A stretch of DNA of 64,000 nt. Source: Bursaphelenchus xylophilus (taxonomy: Eukaryota > Nematoda > Chromadorea > Rhabditida > Aphelenchoididae). Below the pieces are notes generated by a model that was not told the DNA's origin, made no database searches, and was given only the letters and a program-made list of their open reading frames with translations. Both the position numbers and the translations under genes were made by a program. Where the stretch lies: positions 1,922,001-1,986,000 of the forward strand of contig CAJFCV020000006.1 of the NCBI GenBank assembly GCA_904066235.2, in the 5' to 3' direction. Below are positions 21,140 through 31,345 of this stretch, in pieces (position 1 is the first letter of the stretch; every line of letters starts with the position of its first letter).

Positions 21140-22146
21140 CTACTGTATGAGAGCAACATGGACATGAGCAAGGAAGATCTGGAAGATTAGAGATGTTAAG
21201 GTTAGGGCAGGCGTCATGCGTCTGCCCCGCTAGGATATTCGGTCTACTGTTATTGTGCTTGCGGCCTATCGATAAACTATCGACTGCTTCTGTTGGAGTC
21301 GCCGCTTGAGGTTGAATTAGCTGCAGGAAGGACTCGTCCACCGTCCCAAATAGCATTTTTAATGGCGGAGGACAGTCCTGTAGCGTTCCGCGTACAGAAA
21401 AGTTAACGGACGTTTTCGTCGCTCATTCTCCTTGTTTCGAACACTAAGTCTTATGTATAGATATTCTGGGAACGTAGCTAGTACATACGTAATTTCGAGA
21501 TGGGAACGTAAGTAGTACATATACATATAGTAGTAGTACATATAGACTTCACTTTTAATTGGCGGGGACTATACGTAATTTTCGACCCTGTTATTACTGT
21601 CGAAGTGACGCCTCACAGCAACCGAAACAGAACAAACCTCACGTCAAATCGAGAAGGGAACTATTGAAGTTGCTTGTCGCCACAAGATGTATTGGATAAA
21701 CTCGACCAATGGAGCAGGGGAAAGAATGAATGAGGAGTTTTGGTGTCGAACGGTAGTATTTATAGTTCTTGGTTTATGCAGATTTTTTGGGATCCCAACA
21801 AATCCCAACAGACCTCTATTTGTGCCGAAAAACCAAAGAGTTCCCTCTCCTTGGTTTCTTCGATTTCACGTGAATTGGCGGAATCCCGAGTCTCAACACA
21901 GTTGGTATCCGTGTTTTGTTCTTTCAGGTCCCCCACGCGGCGGTAATTCCAAGTTTTTGCCGGAACCAGCTAGCAAATACGTTTCTAATCGCACCCAGTA
22001 GGATTCGCGTCACAAGTTTTAATTTACCCTAGGGGTTAAATTGCTAACCTCAAACCGTTTTTTTACGTGCCACCATTAGTTGGATTCCGTTATCTTCGGA
22101 TAATCGTGCTTTATTGTTCTATTATTTTTGAAATTTTAGCGTAAAA
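21140..22146. other. Spacer upstream of receptor 3
   Basis: No gene seen. Has LTR-like motifs shared with 24838-24945 (TCGAACGGTAGTATTTATAG near 21747 and its near-copy TCGAACGGTAGTATCTATAG near 24894), suggesting the regions upstream of receptors 3 and 4 derive from one another or from the same element. Confidence 0.45.
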
Positions 22147-23514
22147 ATGAGTTGGCAAGATACAGCGGCCAATATATTTCCGTACTACGAGTATAGCGTG
22201 GGTATCACCTCCTACATTTTAAACATCCTGGTAATCTACTTGGCCAGAACGCAGATGCACAAACGCACAGCGGAGTACAAGATAATCATCTATCTGAATT
22301 GTGGAGTGGACTTGATTTTCATTACCGTCAGCATGGTTACAAGGAGTGTAGGGTTTATAAATTTTACCTTTTCGCTCCGAAAGTCATCCGAATTGAATCT
22401 TTATGGTATTCTACGTACAATTTTCAGGTCTGTGATGTTCAAGACGGCATTTTCTTCATTCTCAGCACCGGCCCTCTGGGCGAGATACCCCAGCCTTATG
22501 CGGCAATGATATCGGTCGTCTGGTCAGGGGCATTTATGCTTACCGTGGTTACTGTGCCTATTCAATTCCTCTATCGCTACAGCCAGCTATGCCTCAAAAA
22601 TCAGATCACCACCAGACAGTATGTCCTCATTTACGGCGGATTCATTTCGGCGTTGGTGGTGCACCTTGTGGTGGGATTCCATATCTACGTGACGGATCCA
22701 ACAGCACTGAAGGAATATGAGCATTTGTTGCGGAGGAATCCAATGTTTAGAGAGCACGTGCCCGTCTTCACTGCGGCCATTACGGTAAGAAATGGCTAAA
22801 ATAATAATAGTCATGAATTGATAACGCCGTGGTCAAAGGCCTCAAGAGCTTAATATCAGACTGTCGGGAAGATAATGTGGATTTGTCGCAGCAAAATGTC
22901 ACGCCTCGGCGCAGTCGCGCACCAATTCACCAGTTACGACTAGCCGTCGCAAAGCGATGATGAGCGATTCCATTGCGCGACGAATCAACATTCTTTTCCC
23001 GGCACACTGATACCTTGTTAGGCATTTGCTTTCTATATTTTCAGATCTCCCTAGTCACACAACTCCACATGTTGAATACCATGCTTATTGTTTGCGTGGC
23101 CTACTCGGTTGCCGTCTATTGTGCAGTAAAGACGCTGAAACGCCTAAACGAAAGCCAAGACTCGTTTTCGAAAGCCACACGGGCCGCACAGAGGCAGTTC
23201 ACTATTATCATGTTTGTACAGGTAAATCAACCAACAAGTTATGTCTAAAATAACGAGTTTAGGCAATCAACCCTCTTGTCATGCTGAATATACCGATTTG
23301 CCTGGCATATTCGTTGACTCTGCTCAACGTGACGGTCAGTGGGCTTTCGCTGATGATGGCACCATTCCCTATTTTTATTCCAATTGTCAATCCGCTATGC
23401 GTAATTCTTGTAATTCCCAACTTCCGACGATTCGTTCTTTGTCGGAAAGGGAAACATGTGCAAATTGCAACAACCTCTCAAATCATTTCAACCAGAATGA
23501 CAACGTCTGAATAA
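22147..23514 (+). CDS. Chemoreceptor-like 7TM GPCR 3 (Srd/Str-like)
   Basis: Exons 22147-22347, 22428-22784, 23045-23221 and 23263-23514 give 328 residues in phase 0. N-terminus MSWQDTAANIFPYYEY; PIQFLYRYSQLCL after TM3; TM4 VVHLVVGFHIYVTDP; TM5 MLIVCVAYSVAVYCAV; TM6-TM7 with IPIVNPLCVILVIPNFRRF; tail IATTSQIISTRM. Nearest relative is receptor 4 (nearly identical exons 3 and 4). Intron 2 carries a family A MITE preceded by AGTCATGAATTGATA, a flank also found in genes 2 and 4. A GATAATAAACTAAC signal follows the stop. Confidence 0.86.
22854..23012. mobile_element. Family A MITE copy in intron 2 of receptor 3
   Basis: A 159-bp foldback, TATCAGACTGTCGGGAAGAT to TTCTTTTCCCGGCACACTGATA; several mismatches between the arms mark it as older than the copies at 11711 and 25885. 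Confidence 0.8.
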
Positions 23515-23574
23515 TTTCAAATTATACATGTAATATTTACCGTATTTTGATAATAAACTAACAAAGGAAGTACC

Positions 23575-23945
23575 CCAAGCGCTACGTTCAGATATTCTTT
23601 AAATCTTGCAGAGACTTTGGGCATAGGTCACATATCAATTACTGAAAATTTTAGCTCGCGCTTTGCAGGAACAGCCAAGATATTGAAAGACATATTGCGG
23701 CGGAGAGCCAACAAAAGGTGGTAGGAGGCGCCAACGACACCTGTGAAAAGCCCTTGAACGCTCGGCGGAGACCTACAACCCTGTGTTAAACTATCCTAGG
23801 TCATGAACAACCTAATTATTGCTACCAGCTCTAGGCATTAAACATGGCTGCAATTAGGGCTCATAAATATTAAGCATGACTGCATTGCGTTGATTGCCCT
23901 TCCAGGAAATTTTATTGCACCTTGCGCACTTTTTTTATAGGTCTT
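23575..23945. repeat. Dispersed repeat fragments
   Basis: AAGGAAGTACCCCAAGCGCT at 23563-23582 is an inverted copy of the terminus seen at 3495-3530 and 33118-33150, followed by TTGCAGAGACTTTGGGCA and CACATATCAATTACTGAA blocks shared with 26640-26945. No gene. Confidence 0.5.
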
Positions 23946-24092
23946 GGCATAGAAATTTATTTTCCAGACTTTCAACCTCAAAAAATGTTGATTCGGGCAA
24001 AAAGATAAATCAAAAGGAGGGTGCTGCAGCGCCCAGCCGGTTGATTCCCAAACTTCCGCACTACCCACTTGGCCACAGCGGAGGCTCTCTTC
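23940..24092 (-). mobile_element. tRNA-derived SINE, copy 1
   Basis: Read on the minus strand it starts with a tRNA-like A box (TGTGGCCAAGTGGGTAGTGC), continues TTTGGGAATCAA through a B-box position that has decayed, then the body CCCGAATCAACATTTTTTGA, TTGAAAGTCTGGAAAATAAA and ATGCCAAGAC. The same parts in the same order occur on the + strand at 30212-30350. It does not fold as a functional tRNA. Confidence 0.65.
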
Positions 24093-24096
24093 CATG

Positions 24097-24576
24097 CAGT
24101 GGGGTACCTGATCCAGTGGCAATGAATGTACCATTTTGCATCCGGGAAGTGTCAAAAATGTGGCAAAATGCTTCACTCTCCAAGTGAAAAACACTTCGTT
24201 TTGAAGGGCGTGCCCTCTTTACTGACAAAAAGAGCGGGTGCACGGCAACCCGAAATAGAAGAAAAATGTTTCCCGCCCAGTTTTGAGTTTCGTCCAAACG
24301 AAGTGTCAAAATTGGCAAAAGAAATAAAATAATTCCGAGAAAAAATTTTTTCGGTCGGAAAATCCCATGAAAAATTCTTTTGTGACATTTTGTTTGATTT
24401 CAACCGATACAAAATGGGCGAAGTGTCGAAAGGAGCCAGGAAACACTTCGGGTTGCCGTGGGGTGCGTTTTTGAAATCGATGTTTTCACTTGGAGAGGGA
24501 AGCATTTTGCCACATTTTTGACACTTCCCGGATGAAAAATGGTACGTTTTTTGCCACTGCATCAGTTCCTCCACTG
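24097..24576. mobile_element. Tc1-like foldback (CAGTG family) copy
   Basis: Starts CAGTGGGGTACCTGATCCAG and ends CTGCATCAGTTCCTCCACTG. The inner arms GCATCCGGGAAGTGTCAAAA and TTTTGACACTTCCCGGATG pair. Longer (480 bp) than the copy at 42213, with an extra inner inverted repeat around GAAGTGTCAAAATTGGC. No transposase. Confidence 0.72.
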
Positions 24577-24999
24577 GAGGACCGCGCTTTTTTATCGTTC
24601 GCAATTCCTGCGCCTAGCCAGTTTTTGGGCCTCAAATTGGGCAGCTATTTTTTACATATCAGGACAATTTTTCAGGTTGTTTGGGATAAAAGGGAACCCC
24701 ATAAAAGCACTTTCCTGCTCAGACAATTTACTATTTATTTTTGCACAGCGCGCACTTTTGTTTTGTCGCCGTTTGAAGATTGGCGGTAAAGCTTTCGCGG
24801 AAGCTCTAATATAATAAAAGTGTGACAACCCCCGCTAATAGACACGGCTCATTTTTTGGATTAGGGAGACAGAAAGAATGAGACCTTGTAGGATCGAACG
24901 GTAGTATCTATAGCTCTGCGTTTATGCTCATTTCTTGGGAAATGTATGGCAATCCCAGCATCTCTATTAATCTTATTATTCTCGATTTTTCAGCAAAAA
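24577..24999. other. Spacer upstream of receptor 4
   Basis: No gene seen; contains the LTR-like TCGAACGGTAGTATCTATAG near 24894 and TTTATGCTCATTTCTTGGGA near 24921. Confidence 0.4.
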
Positions 25000-26566
25000 A
25001 TGAGTTGGCAACACATAGCAGCCGACATACTGCCCTATTACGATTATACCGTGGGTATCATCTCCTATATTTTGAATTGCCTGGTAATTTACTTGGCCAA
25101 AACGCAGATGCATAAAGGCACCGCCGAATACAAGACAATCTTGTATCTGAATTGTGGAGTGGATCTGATTTTCACCACCGTCAGTATAATTACAAGAACT
25201 GTATGTTTTTTTAATCTTTGCATTTCAAATGTTTTCGCTCCGAAAGTCACCAAATTCTACTCTTCATGGTATACTACGCACAATTTTCAGATGTGCGATG
25301 TTCAAGACGGCATTTTTTTCATTCTAAGCACCGGGCCTCTGGCCGACGTACCTCAGCCGTATGCGGCAATCATAGCGTTCATCTGGTCGTGGGCATTTAT
25401 GCTTACCGTGGTTACGGTACCTATTCAATTTCTTTATCGCTACAGCCAAATATGCCTCAAAAATCAGATCACCACCAAACAATATGTCCTGATTTACGGC
25501 GGATTTATTTTGGCGGTCGCAGTGCACCTCGTGGCGGGATTTCATATTTACGTGACGGATCCAGAAGCACTGAAGGAGTATGAGCATTTGTTGCGACGGA
25601 ATCCGATGTTTAGAGAGAACATGCCTGTCTTCAATGTGGCGATTACGGTAAAACACGGCTAATATAAGCCTGTCTGTAAAACAGTGGCCGTCGCAAAACG
25701 ATGATGGGCGGTTACAAGGCGCGTCGAATCCACATTATTTTCCCGAATAATATCAGTTTGTCGGGAAAGTAATGAGCACAATGTTGCTGCGCCAATCGCG
25801 TCGTTGAAGTGTCATGATTTCCCCCGACAGACTGATAATAGTCATGAATTGATACTGCTGCGGTAGCACGCCCTACGAACATAATATCAGTCTGTCGGGA
25901 AAACAATGTGGATTTGCCCGAGAAAATTTTCTCGCTTTGCCGTAGCCGTGTACCAAACCCCTAGCCCCTTACAGCCGCCGCAACGTTATGAAGGACGGTT
26001 CCAAGGCGCGGCGAATCCACCTTATCTTCCAGACAGACTGATAGGTAGCATTTTGTCTCACAGTTATGCTGGTATGTCCTATTCTTTCAGACCTCTCTAA
26101 TCACACAACTCCACATGTTGAACACCATGCTCATTGTTTGCGTTGCCTATGCGGTAGCCGTCTATTGCGCGGTAAAGACGCTGAAACGCCTAAACGAAAG
26201 CCAAGACTCGTTTTCGGAAGCCACACGGGCCGCACAGCGGCAGTTCACCATAATCATGTTTGTGCAGGTAAATCAACCAAAAAGTTACGTCTAGAAGAAC
26301 GAGTTTAGGCGATCAACCCTCTTGTCATGCTGAATATACCGATTTGTCTGGCATATTCGTTGACTCTGCTGAATGTGACGGTCAGTGGGCTCACGCTGAT
26401 GATGGCACCATTCCCCATTTTTATTCCAATTGTCAATCCGCTCTGCGTAATTCTTGTAATTCCCAACTTCCGACGATTCGTTTTTTGTCGGAAAGGGAAA
26501 CATGTGCAAATCGCAACAACCTCTCAAATCATCTCAACCAAAACGACAATGACACCCTCTGAATAA
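25000..26566 (+). CDS. Chemoreceptor-like 7TM GPCR 4 (Srd/Str-like)
   Basis: Exons 25000-25200, 25291-25647, 26091-26267 and 26309-26566 give 330 residues, phase 0. N-terminus MSWQHIAADILPYYDY (His replaces Asp of the paralogues); PIQFLYRYSQICL after TM3; TM4 AVHLVAGFHIYVTDP; TM5 MLIVCVAYAVAVYCAV; TM7 NPLCVILVIPNFRRFVFC; tail TTSQIISTKTTM. Intron 1 is 90 bp and open in frame, so exon 1 and 2 could be translated through if it were retained. Intron 2 carries three family A MITE pieces. A GATAATAAACTC signal follows the stop. Confidence 0.86.
25751..25838. mobile_element. Short family A MITE copy
   Basis: TATCAGTTTGTCGGGAAAGT to CCCCCGACAGACTGATA in only 88 bp; the interior ATGAGCACAATGTTGCTGCG matches the sub-type at 35646. 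Just before it, 25683-25747 is the right half of another copy (GAATCCACATTATTTTCCCG). Confidence 0.75.
25885..26042. mobile_element. Family A MITE copy in intron 2 of receptor 4
   Basis: A 158-bp foldback: TATCAGTCTGTCGGGAAAAC to TATCTTCCAGACAGACTGATA, with TA at each boundary. Lies at the same place in intron 2 as the copies in genes 2 and 3. Confidence 0.82.
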
Positions 26567-27571
26567 TTTCAAATTATCTATATAATACATGCAATATTGA
26601 ACATATTTTGATAATAAACTCACAACGGAGTGATCCCAAGTGCGACGCTCCGATTTTCTTTAAATTTTACAGAGATTTTGGGCATGGGCAGGGGTGGCCC
26701 GCTTAGGCCCACCCGGCCCGTTTATGCCCGTCTTACTTTTCCCGCAAATTGCGATATCTCGTTTTGGTGAAGAGATATCAAAAATCTGATAACATCTTAA
26801 AGGGTCAGCACTCCTCTAAACCTAGGGCTAGCCGAAGTTTCAAGGCCATCCGGTTACTGAGAAAAAAAACGCGGGGTTTTTTTTCGAAAAAACGGGCCCA
26901 GACGGGCCAGGGGGCCACCATAGGCCACATATCAATTCCTGAAAGTTGTAGCTCGCTCTTTGCAGGGAGAGTCGAGATTTTGAACGATCTTTGCGGCCGA
27001 GAGAGCACACGCAATTCTATCGATGCAAGGCCTATATAGGAAACGTAGAGAGCCATAAAAAAAGTGGTTCGAGGCGCCAACGAGGCCTGTGAAAGCCGTT
27101 GAATGCTCGGCGGACGTTCGGCGAAGGCTCGGTGGAGACCTACAACATGACCACCCTCTCGCAGCCATTGCTAACACTGTTTTTCATAATCCTGGGTTAT
27201 TGTCGCATGGAGAAGACCAAAACATCCTCCAAAAAACAAAGATCCGTAAGTATGTTAAAGCATGGCTGCAATTATGGCCCATAAATAATAAGCAATTTAA
27301 TTTTGGACTGCATAGTCGGCGCGCACTTTTTGTTTTGTCGCCGTTTGCAAATTGGCGGTAAAGCCTTCACGGAGGCTCTAAAACTGTGATAGCGCTCGTT
27401 GAAAGAAGTGGCTAATTTTGTACTGCTTTTGTAGGCTGATAATAGTCGACGCCCATGCGAATTAACCTCACAGTAAGCGCGGCTGCAATGTGAGTCTGAA
27501 AAATTTTGAAGGCCCGGCTCGGTCGCGCCATGTAAAATTTCGTGTTCTTGTAGAAAATTTTTCAGCAAAAA
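26567..27571. other. Repeat-rich spacer between receptors 4 and 5
   Basis: Contains GGGATCACT/CCAAGTGCGACGCTCCGATT (26628-26655, dispersed repeat end), a GGCCC-rich inverted stretch (26690-26725 and 26880-26920), the block CACATATCAATTCCTGAAAG (26927-26945) and a CTCGGCGGA segment shared with 23755-23770. No gene. Confidence 0.5.
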
Positions 27572-28732
27572 ATGAGTTGGCAAGACGTAGTAGCCGACCT
27601 ACTGCCATATTACGATTACACCGTCGGTATCACTTCCTATATTTTGAATTGCCTAGTAATTTACTTGGCCAAAACGCAGATGAACAAAGGTACGGCCGAA
27701 TACAAGACAATCTTGTACCTGAATTGTGGAGTGGATCTGATTTTCAACACTTTTAGTACGATCACAAGAACTGTAGGTTTTAAATTTGCGCATTTCAAAT
27801 TTCTTTGTTCCAGAACGTAGCCCAAACTTACTCTTCATGGTATATCATGTACAATTTTCAGATCTGCGATGTTCAAGACGGCATCTTTTTCATTTTAAGC
27901 ACCGGCCCTGTGGGCAAGGTACCTCAGCCGTATGCTGCAATAATTTCATTCATCTGGTCATGGGCCCTGTTTCTCACCGTAGTTACCGTGCCCATCCAAT
28001 TCCTCTACCGTTACAGCCAGCTCTGTCTCAAAAATCAAATCACCACCAGAACGTATGTCCTGATTTACGGTGGATTCATGTTGGCGGTCGTAGTGCACCT
28101 CGTGGTGGGATTTCATGTCTACGTGACGGATCCAGCTGCTTTGAAGGAATATGAGCCTTTGATGCGGAGGAATCCAATGTTCAGAGAGCACATGCCCGTC
28201 TTCACTGTGGCGATTACGGTAAGCAATGGCTAATAATAGTCACTTTTTTCTCACAGTTATACTGGAATGCCTTTTTCAGACCTCCCTAATCACACAACTG
28301 CACATGTTGCACTCTATGCTTATCGTTTGCGTCGCCTACTCGGTGGTCGTATATTGTGCAGTCAAGACGCTACAACGCCTAAAAGACACGCAAGATTCCC
28401 TTTCCAAAGAAACACTAGCCGCGCAGAGACAGTTGACAGTCATCATGTTCATACAGGTAAGCCAAAATTACTGGTCTAAAAAAAGTGCCTAGGCGATAAA
28501 CCCTCTGATCATGCTGAACATGCCCATTTGTCTATCGTTTACGTTGACCCTCCTGAATGTGACGGTCAGTGGGTTTTCGTTTATCATTTCGCCACTCCCC
28601 TATGTCATCCCAATCGTCAATCCGCTATGCGTGATTTTTGTGATTCCCAGCTTTCGCAGGTTCGTTCTATGCCAGAAGGGAAAACATGTGAAAATTGCAA
28701 CAACCTCTCAAGTCATCTCAACCAAAGGCTAA
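27572..28732 (+). CDS. Chemoreceptor-like 7TM GPCR 5 (Srd/Str-like)
   Basis: Exons 27572-27772, 27862-28218, 28280-28456 and 28493-28732 give 324 residues, phase 0. N-terminus MSWQDVVADLLPYYDY; PIQFLYRYSQLCL after TM3; TM4 VVHLVVGFHVYVTDP; TM5 MLIVCVAYSVVVYCAV; TM7 NPLCVIFVIPSFRRFVLC; tail TTSQVISTKG, shorter than its sisters. The most compact of the seven: intron 2 is only 61 bp and lacks the MITE present in genes 1-4, while its TAATAGTCA.. and TCTCACAGTTATACTGG pieces match the two flanks of the MITE-bearing intron of gene 4. AATAAACG follows the stop. Confidence 0.87.
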
Positions 28733-30000
28733 CGTCCGAATGACTGTAGATATTTCTATGTTTACTCTGTAATAAACGCTTCGATCCTCTAATCTTTAAT
28801 CTCAAGCAGTTGAATACTCCTCGGGACATACAAGTCGCGCCATAAACTCCGAAGAATTTTGTCGGAAACCGTAGCAAACACTCTGTCCGATTCCACCTCC
28901 GCCCTGACCGAGAGACGAAAAGAATTAAAAACGAGAATGGCTTGTGGTCTTGTGTTGGTATCTGCACCGAATACCCTCTGCAACTTTCTACCTGAAAATA
29001 CTTGGCCTTCCTAGTGGAAGGTTGCTGAAGTGGAATGCGGGTCTTCGACGCGAAATTGTTCCCGCAAGATTGGCAGCGTGAAACAGATAAGCTCGGCTCG
29101 AATAAATGTTTTTATCAACGACGGAAATCAACTGCAGCAGAAACAATAAAGTAAAACTCCAAAACAATATGAAACTCTCACAACAACAACAACAACGCAA
29201 CCACAACGCTTTAAAAACAACTACAACAACAAAACACCACCAACAGCCGAATCCGATCTCTGTCTAATTGAATTGAAATGGAGAAAGATTACGGTTCCTT
29301 GATTCAGAGACTTCGCTTCGGAACCGCTCCATAGAATATTCTCGAACGTCGGTACGAAAAATCTGGGGAATCAGTTGACACGCGGGGACACCTCTCCCTC
29401 TCTCGCCCTCTCTGACTTCAGAAATTACATCGAGTTGAAATAAATATGATTTGAACTCCAGATTCGGTGAAATCCGACACCGTGTAATTCTACGGACTTT
29501 ATGTCGCGACTAGCAATGTATGCCGACCTTTTTCCGCTATTTTACGCGCGTCAAACTTGAAGTCTCGTCAATCCAACGTGACATGTATGGCCGTCTACAC
29601 GCCAATTTGTCTACACACAAAAAATGGAACAAAAAATGTCGTCAAAACCGGAGTCTTTGAACGATCTCTCAAATTTAAGGAACCCTTACGCTTTGAAGTA
29701 TGGGCCTTGATAACCCGTAAAAATTTTAAAACTCGGCCCATTCTTTTGAAACAAAAAAATTCAATTTAATTTTCGTTGCCGGAGGATTTTGTAAGAAATT
29801 TTTTTTGCTTACAGTTAGTTTGTTATATAGTTGCAAGACGCGCTTGGAAACAGCATCATACACTAGTCTAAACAACCAAACGATTAAACAACGTTTTCAC
29901 ATTTTGTCCATAAAGTGCAAATACGTGGAAAACGTGTCAAAAACGGCTAAAATCAGGCCTTTTCGTGTTAAAACTATACTTAAAAGCCCTTGACCTTTTG
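28733..30000. other. Spacer with CAA microsatellite
   Basis: CAACAACAACAACAAC-type microsatellite at about 29178-29240. No exon could be supported on either strand. 29620-30000 is AT-rich and featureless. Confidence 0.4.
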
Positions 30001-30600
30001 ACAAGGAAAGTACTTTTATGGGGGCTCCTACTTTTTGACGGGACATAGCTCAAAAAATCAGAAAAAATGTGCTGATCAAGGATATATAAATCTTAGCTGC
30101 CCATTTTGGGCTTTTAGGGGTGAAAATGCCCAAAAACTGGCTCAATTTCCCTACAAAAGGCGCATGCATTCGAAACGATAAAAAGCGCAGTCGGTCTCTT
30201 CCTTCGAAAGAGAGCGGTGTGGCCGAGTGGCTAGTGCCGTAGTCTGGGAATCAAGAGGGGGAACGCCGCACGGGTTCGATTTCCCTTTTGGGCCGAATCA
30301 ACTTTTTTTGAAGCTGAAGGTCGGAAAAATAAATTTTTGGGCCAAGACTGATTTATTACGTCTTAGAAACTCAATAAACATCATTTTAAGCCAAAATAAA
30401 AATTGTAAACCCGTGAAAAATTTGGCGAAAAGGGGTTCATATAGGACTTTAAGTCAACTTCCGATTGAGTTTTCACCCCTAAAAACCTAAAATGGGCAGC
30501 TAAGATTTATATATCCTTGATCAGCACATTTTTTATGATTTTTTGAGATATGTCACGTCAAAAAGTAGGAGCCCCCATAAAAGTACTTTCCTTGTGAAAT
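30001..30600. mobile_element. Foldback element carrying a SINE in its loop
   Basis: The left arm (about 30001-30125: CAAGGAAAGTACTTTTATGG, GGCTCCTACTTTTTGACG, GCTGATCAAGGATATATAAA) is reverse-complemented at 30470-30600 (TTTATATATCCTTGATCAGC, CGTCAAAAAGTAGGAGCCCC, AAAAGTACTTTCCTTG). Arms of about 125 bp surround a 350-bp loop that includes the SINE copy at 30212. Confidence 0.78.
30212..30350 (+). mobile_element. tRNA-derived SINE, copy 2
   Basis: A box TGTGGCCGAGTGGCTAGTGC and B box GGGTTCGATTTCC are spaced as in a class II (Ser/Leu-type) tRNA, with CTGGGAATCAA between them. The expected acceptor stem does not pair, so this is not a functional tRNA. Behind the B box comes a body shared with the minus-strand copy at 24092-23940: CCGAATCAACTTTTTTTGAA, GGTCGGAAAAATAAATTTTT, GGCCAAGAC. 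Pol III transcription from the boxes is plausible. Confidence 0.7.
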
Positions 30601-30797
30601 GAAAGAGTGGGAAGAAGTTCAATGGCCTCTTCTTTTCAAAAAAAAATAAAAATAAATGCAACTTTCCTCCTCAGAAGAATGCTGTTTTTGGTCAGCAAAG
30701 GAGGTATTTAGCAGCATTTGGAAAGTTTGATTAACACAACAGGAGATTTTTTCGGTTTTGGCCATTAAATCCTGTCCCGCGCTGTGCAACTTGCACG

Positions 30798-31345
30798 TAC
30801 TATGGGGGACCTGATCCAGAGGCAAAAAACGAAGCATATGTTTATAACGGCATAATAACAATAAATAGCATAGCAGAACACGACATACTTTGGTTTGGAA
30901 ATTTAGCAACATTTTTGGATAATTAAGTAATTTCCGGTGGATACTGGCCGCGGCAAAAAGTCACTGGAATTTTCTGCGACTGTGCATGAACTCGAAAAGA
31001 CATTTTGTATCCGGGAAGTATCAAAAATGTGGTAAAATGCTTCCTTCTCCAAGTTAAAAAACTCCGATTTCAAAAGCGCGTCCGCTCTTTTTGCGAGGGA
31101 GCCCTTCAAAACAAATTTTTTTCACTTAGAAAGGGAAGCATTTTGCCACATTTTTGATGCTTCCCGGATCCAAAATGTCTTTTCAAGTTCATGCACAGTC
31201 GCAGAAAATTCCAGTGACTTTTTGCCGCGGCTATTATCCACCGGAAATTACTTTATTCTCCAAAAATGTTCCCAAATTTCCAAACCAAAGTATGTCGTGT
31301 TCTGCTATGCTATTTATTGTTATTATGCCGTTATAAACATAGCGA
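30798..31345. mobile_element. Large foldback with Tc1-like inner arms
   Basis: Begins GGGGGACCTGATCCAGAGGC. From about 30836 to 31345 it is an inverted repeat: ATAACGGCATAATAACAATA on the left returns as TATTGTTATTATGCCGTTAT on the right; the inner part has the family's CCGGGAAGTATCAAAAATGT and its complement. The expected right terminus (CACTG) was not found. Confidence 0.65.

Noticed and set aside
28789..29206. Minus-strand pair of frames resembling a secreted protein (hydrophobic FWSFTLLFLLQL leader)
   Set aside because: No ATG at the start of the leader frame, and the only usable donor and acceptor would leave a 30-bp intron; cysteine-run and CAA microsatellite translation explain the composition.
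30213..30300. Functional tRNA-Ser or tRNA-Leu gene
   Set aside because: A and B boxes are good, but the acceptor arm does not pair and the same body follows in a second copy, so a SINE fits better.
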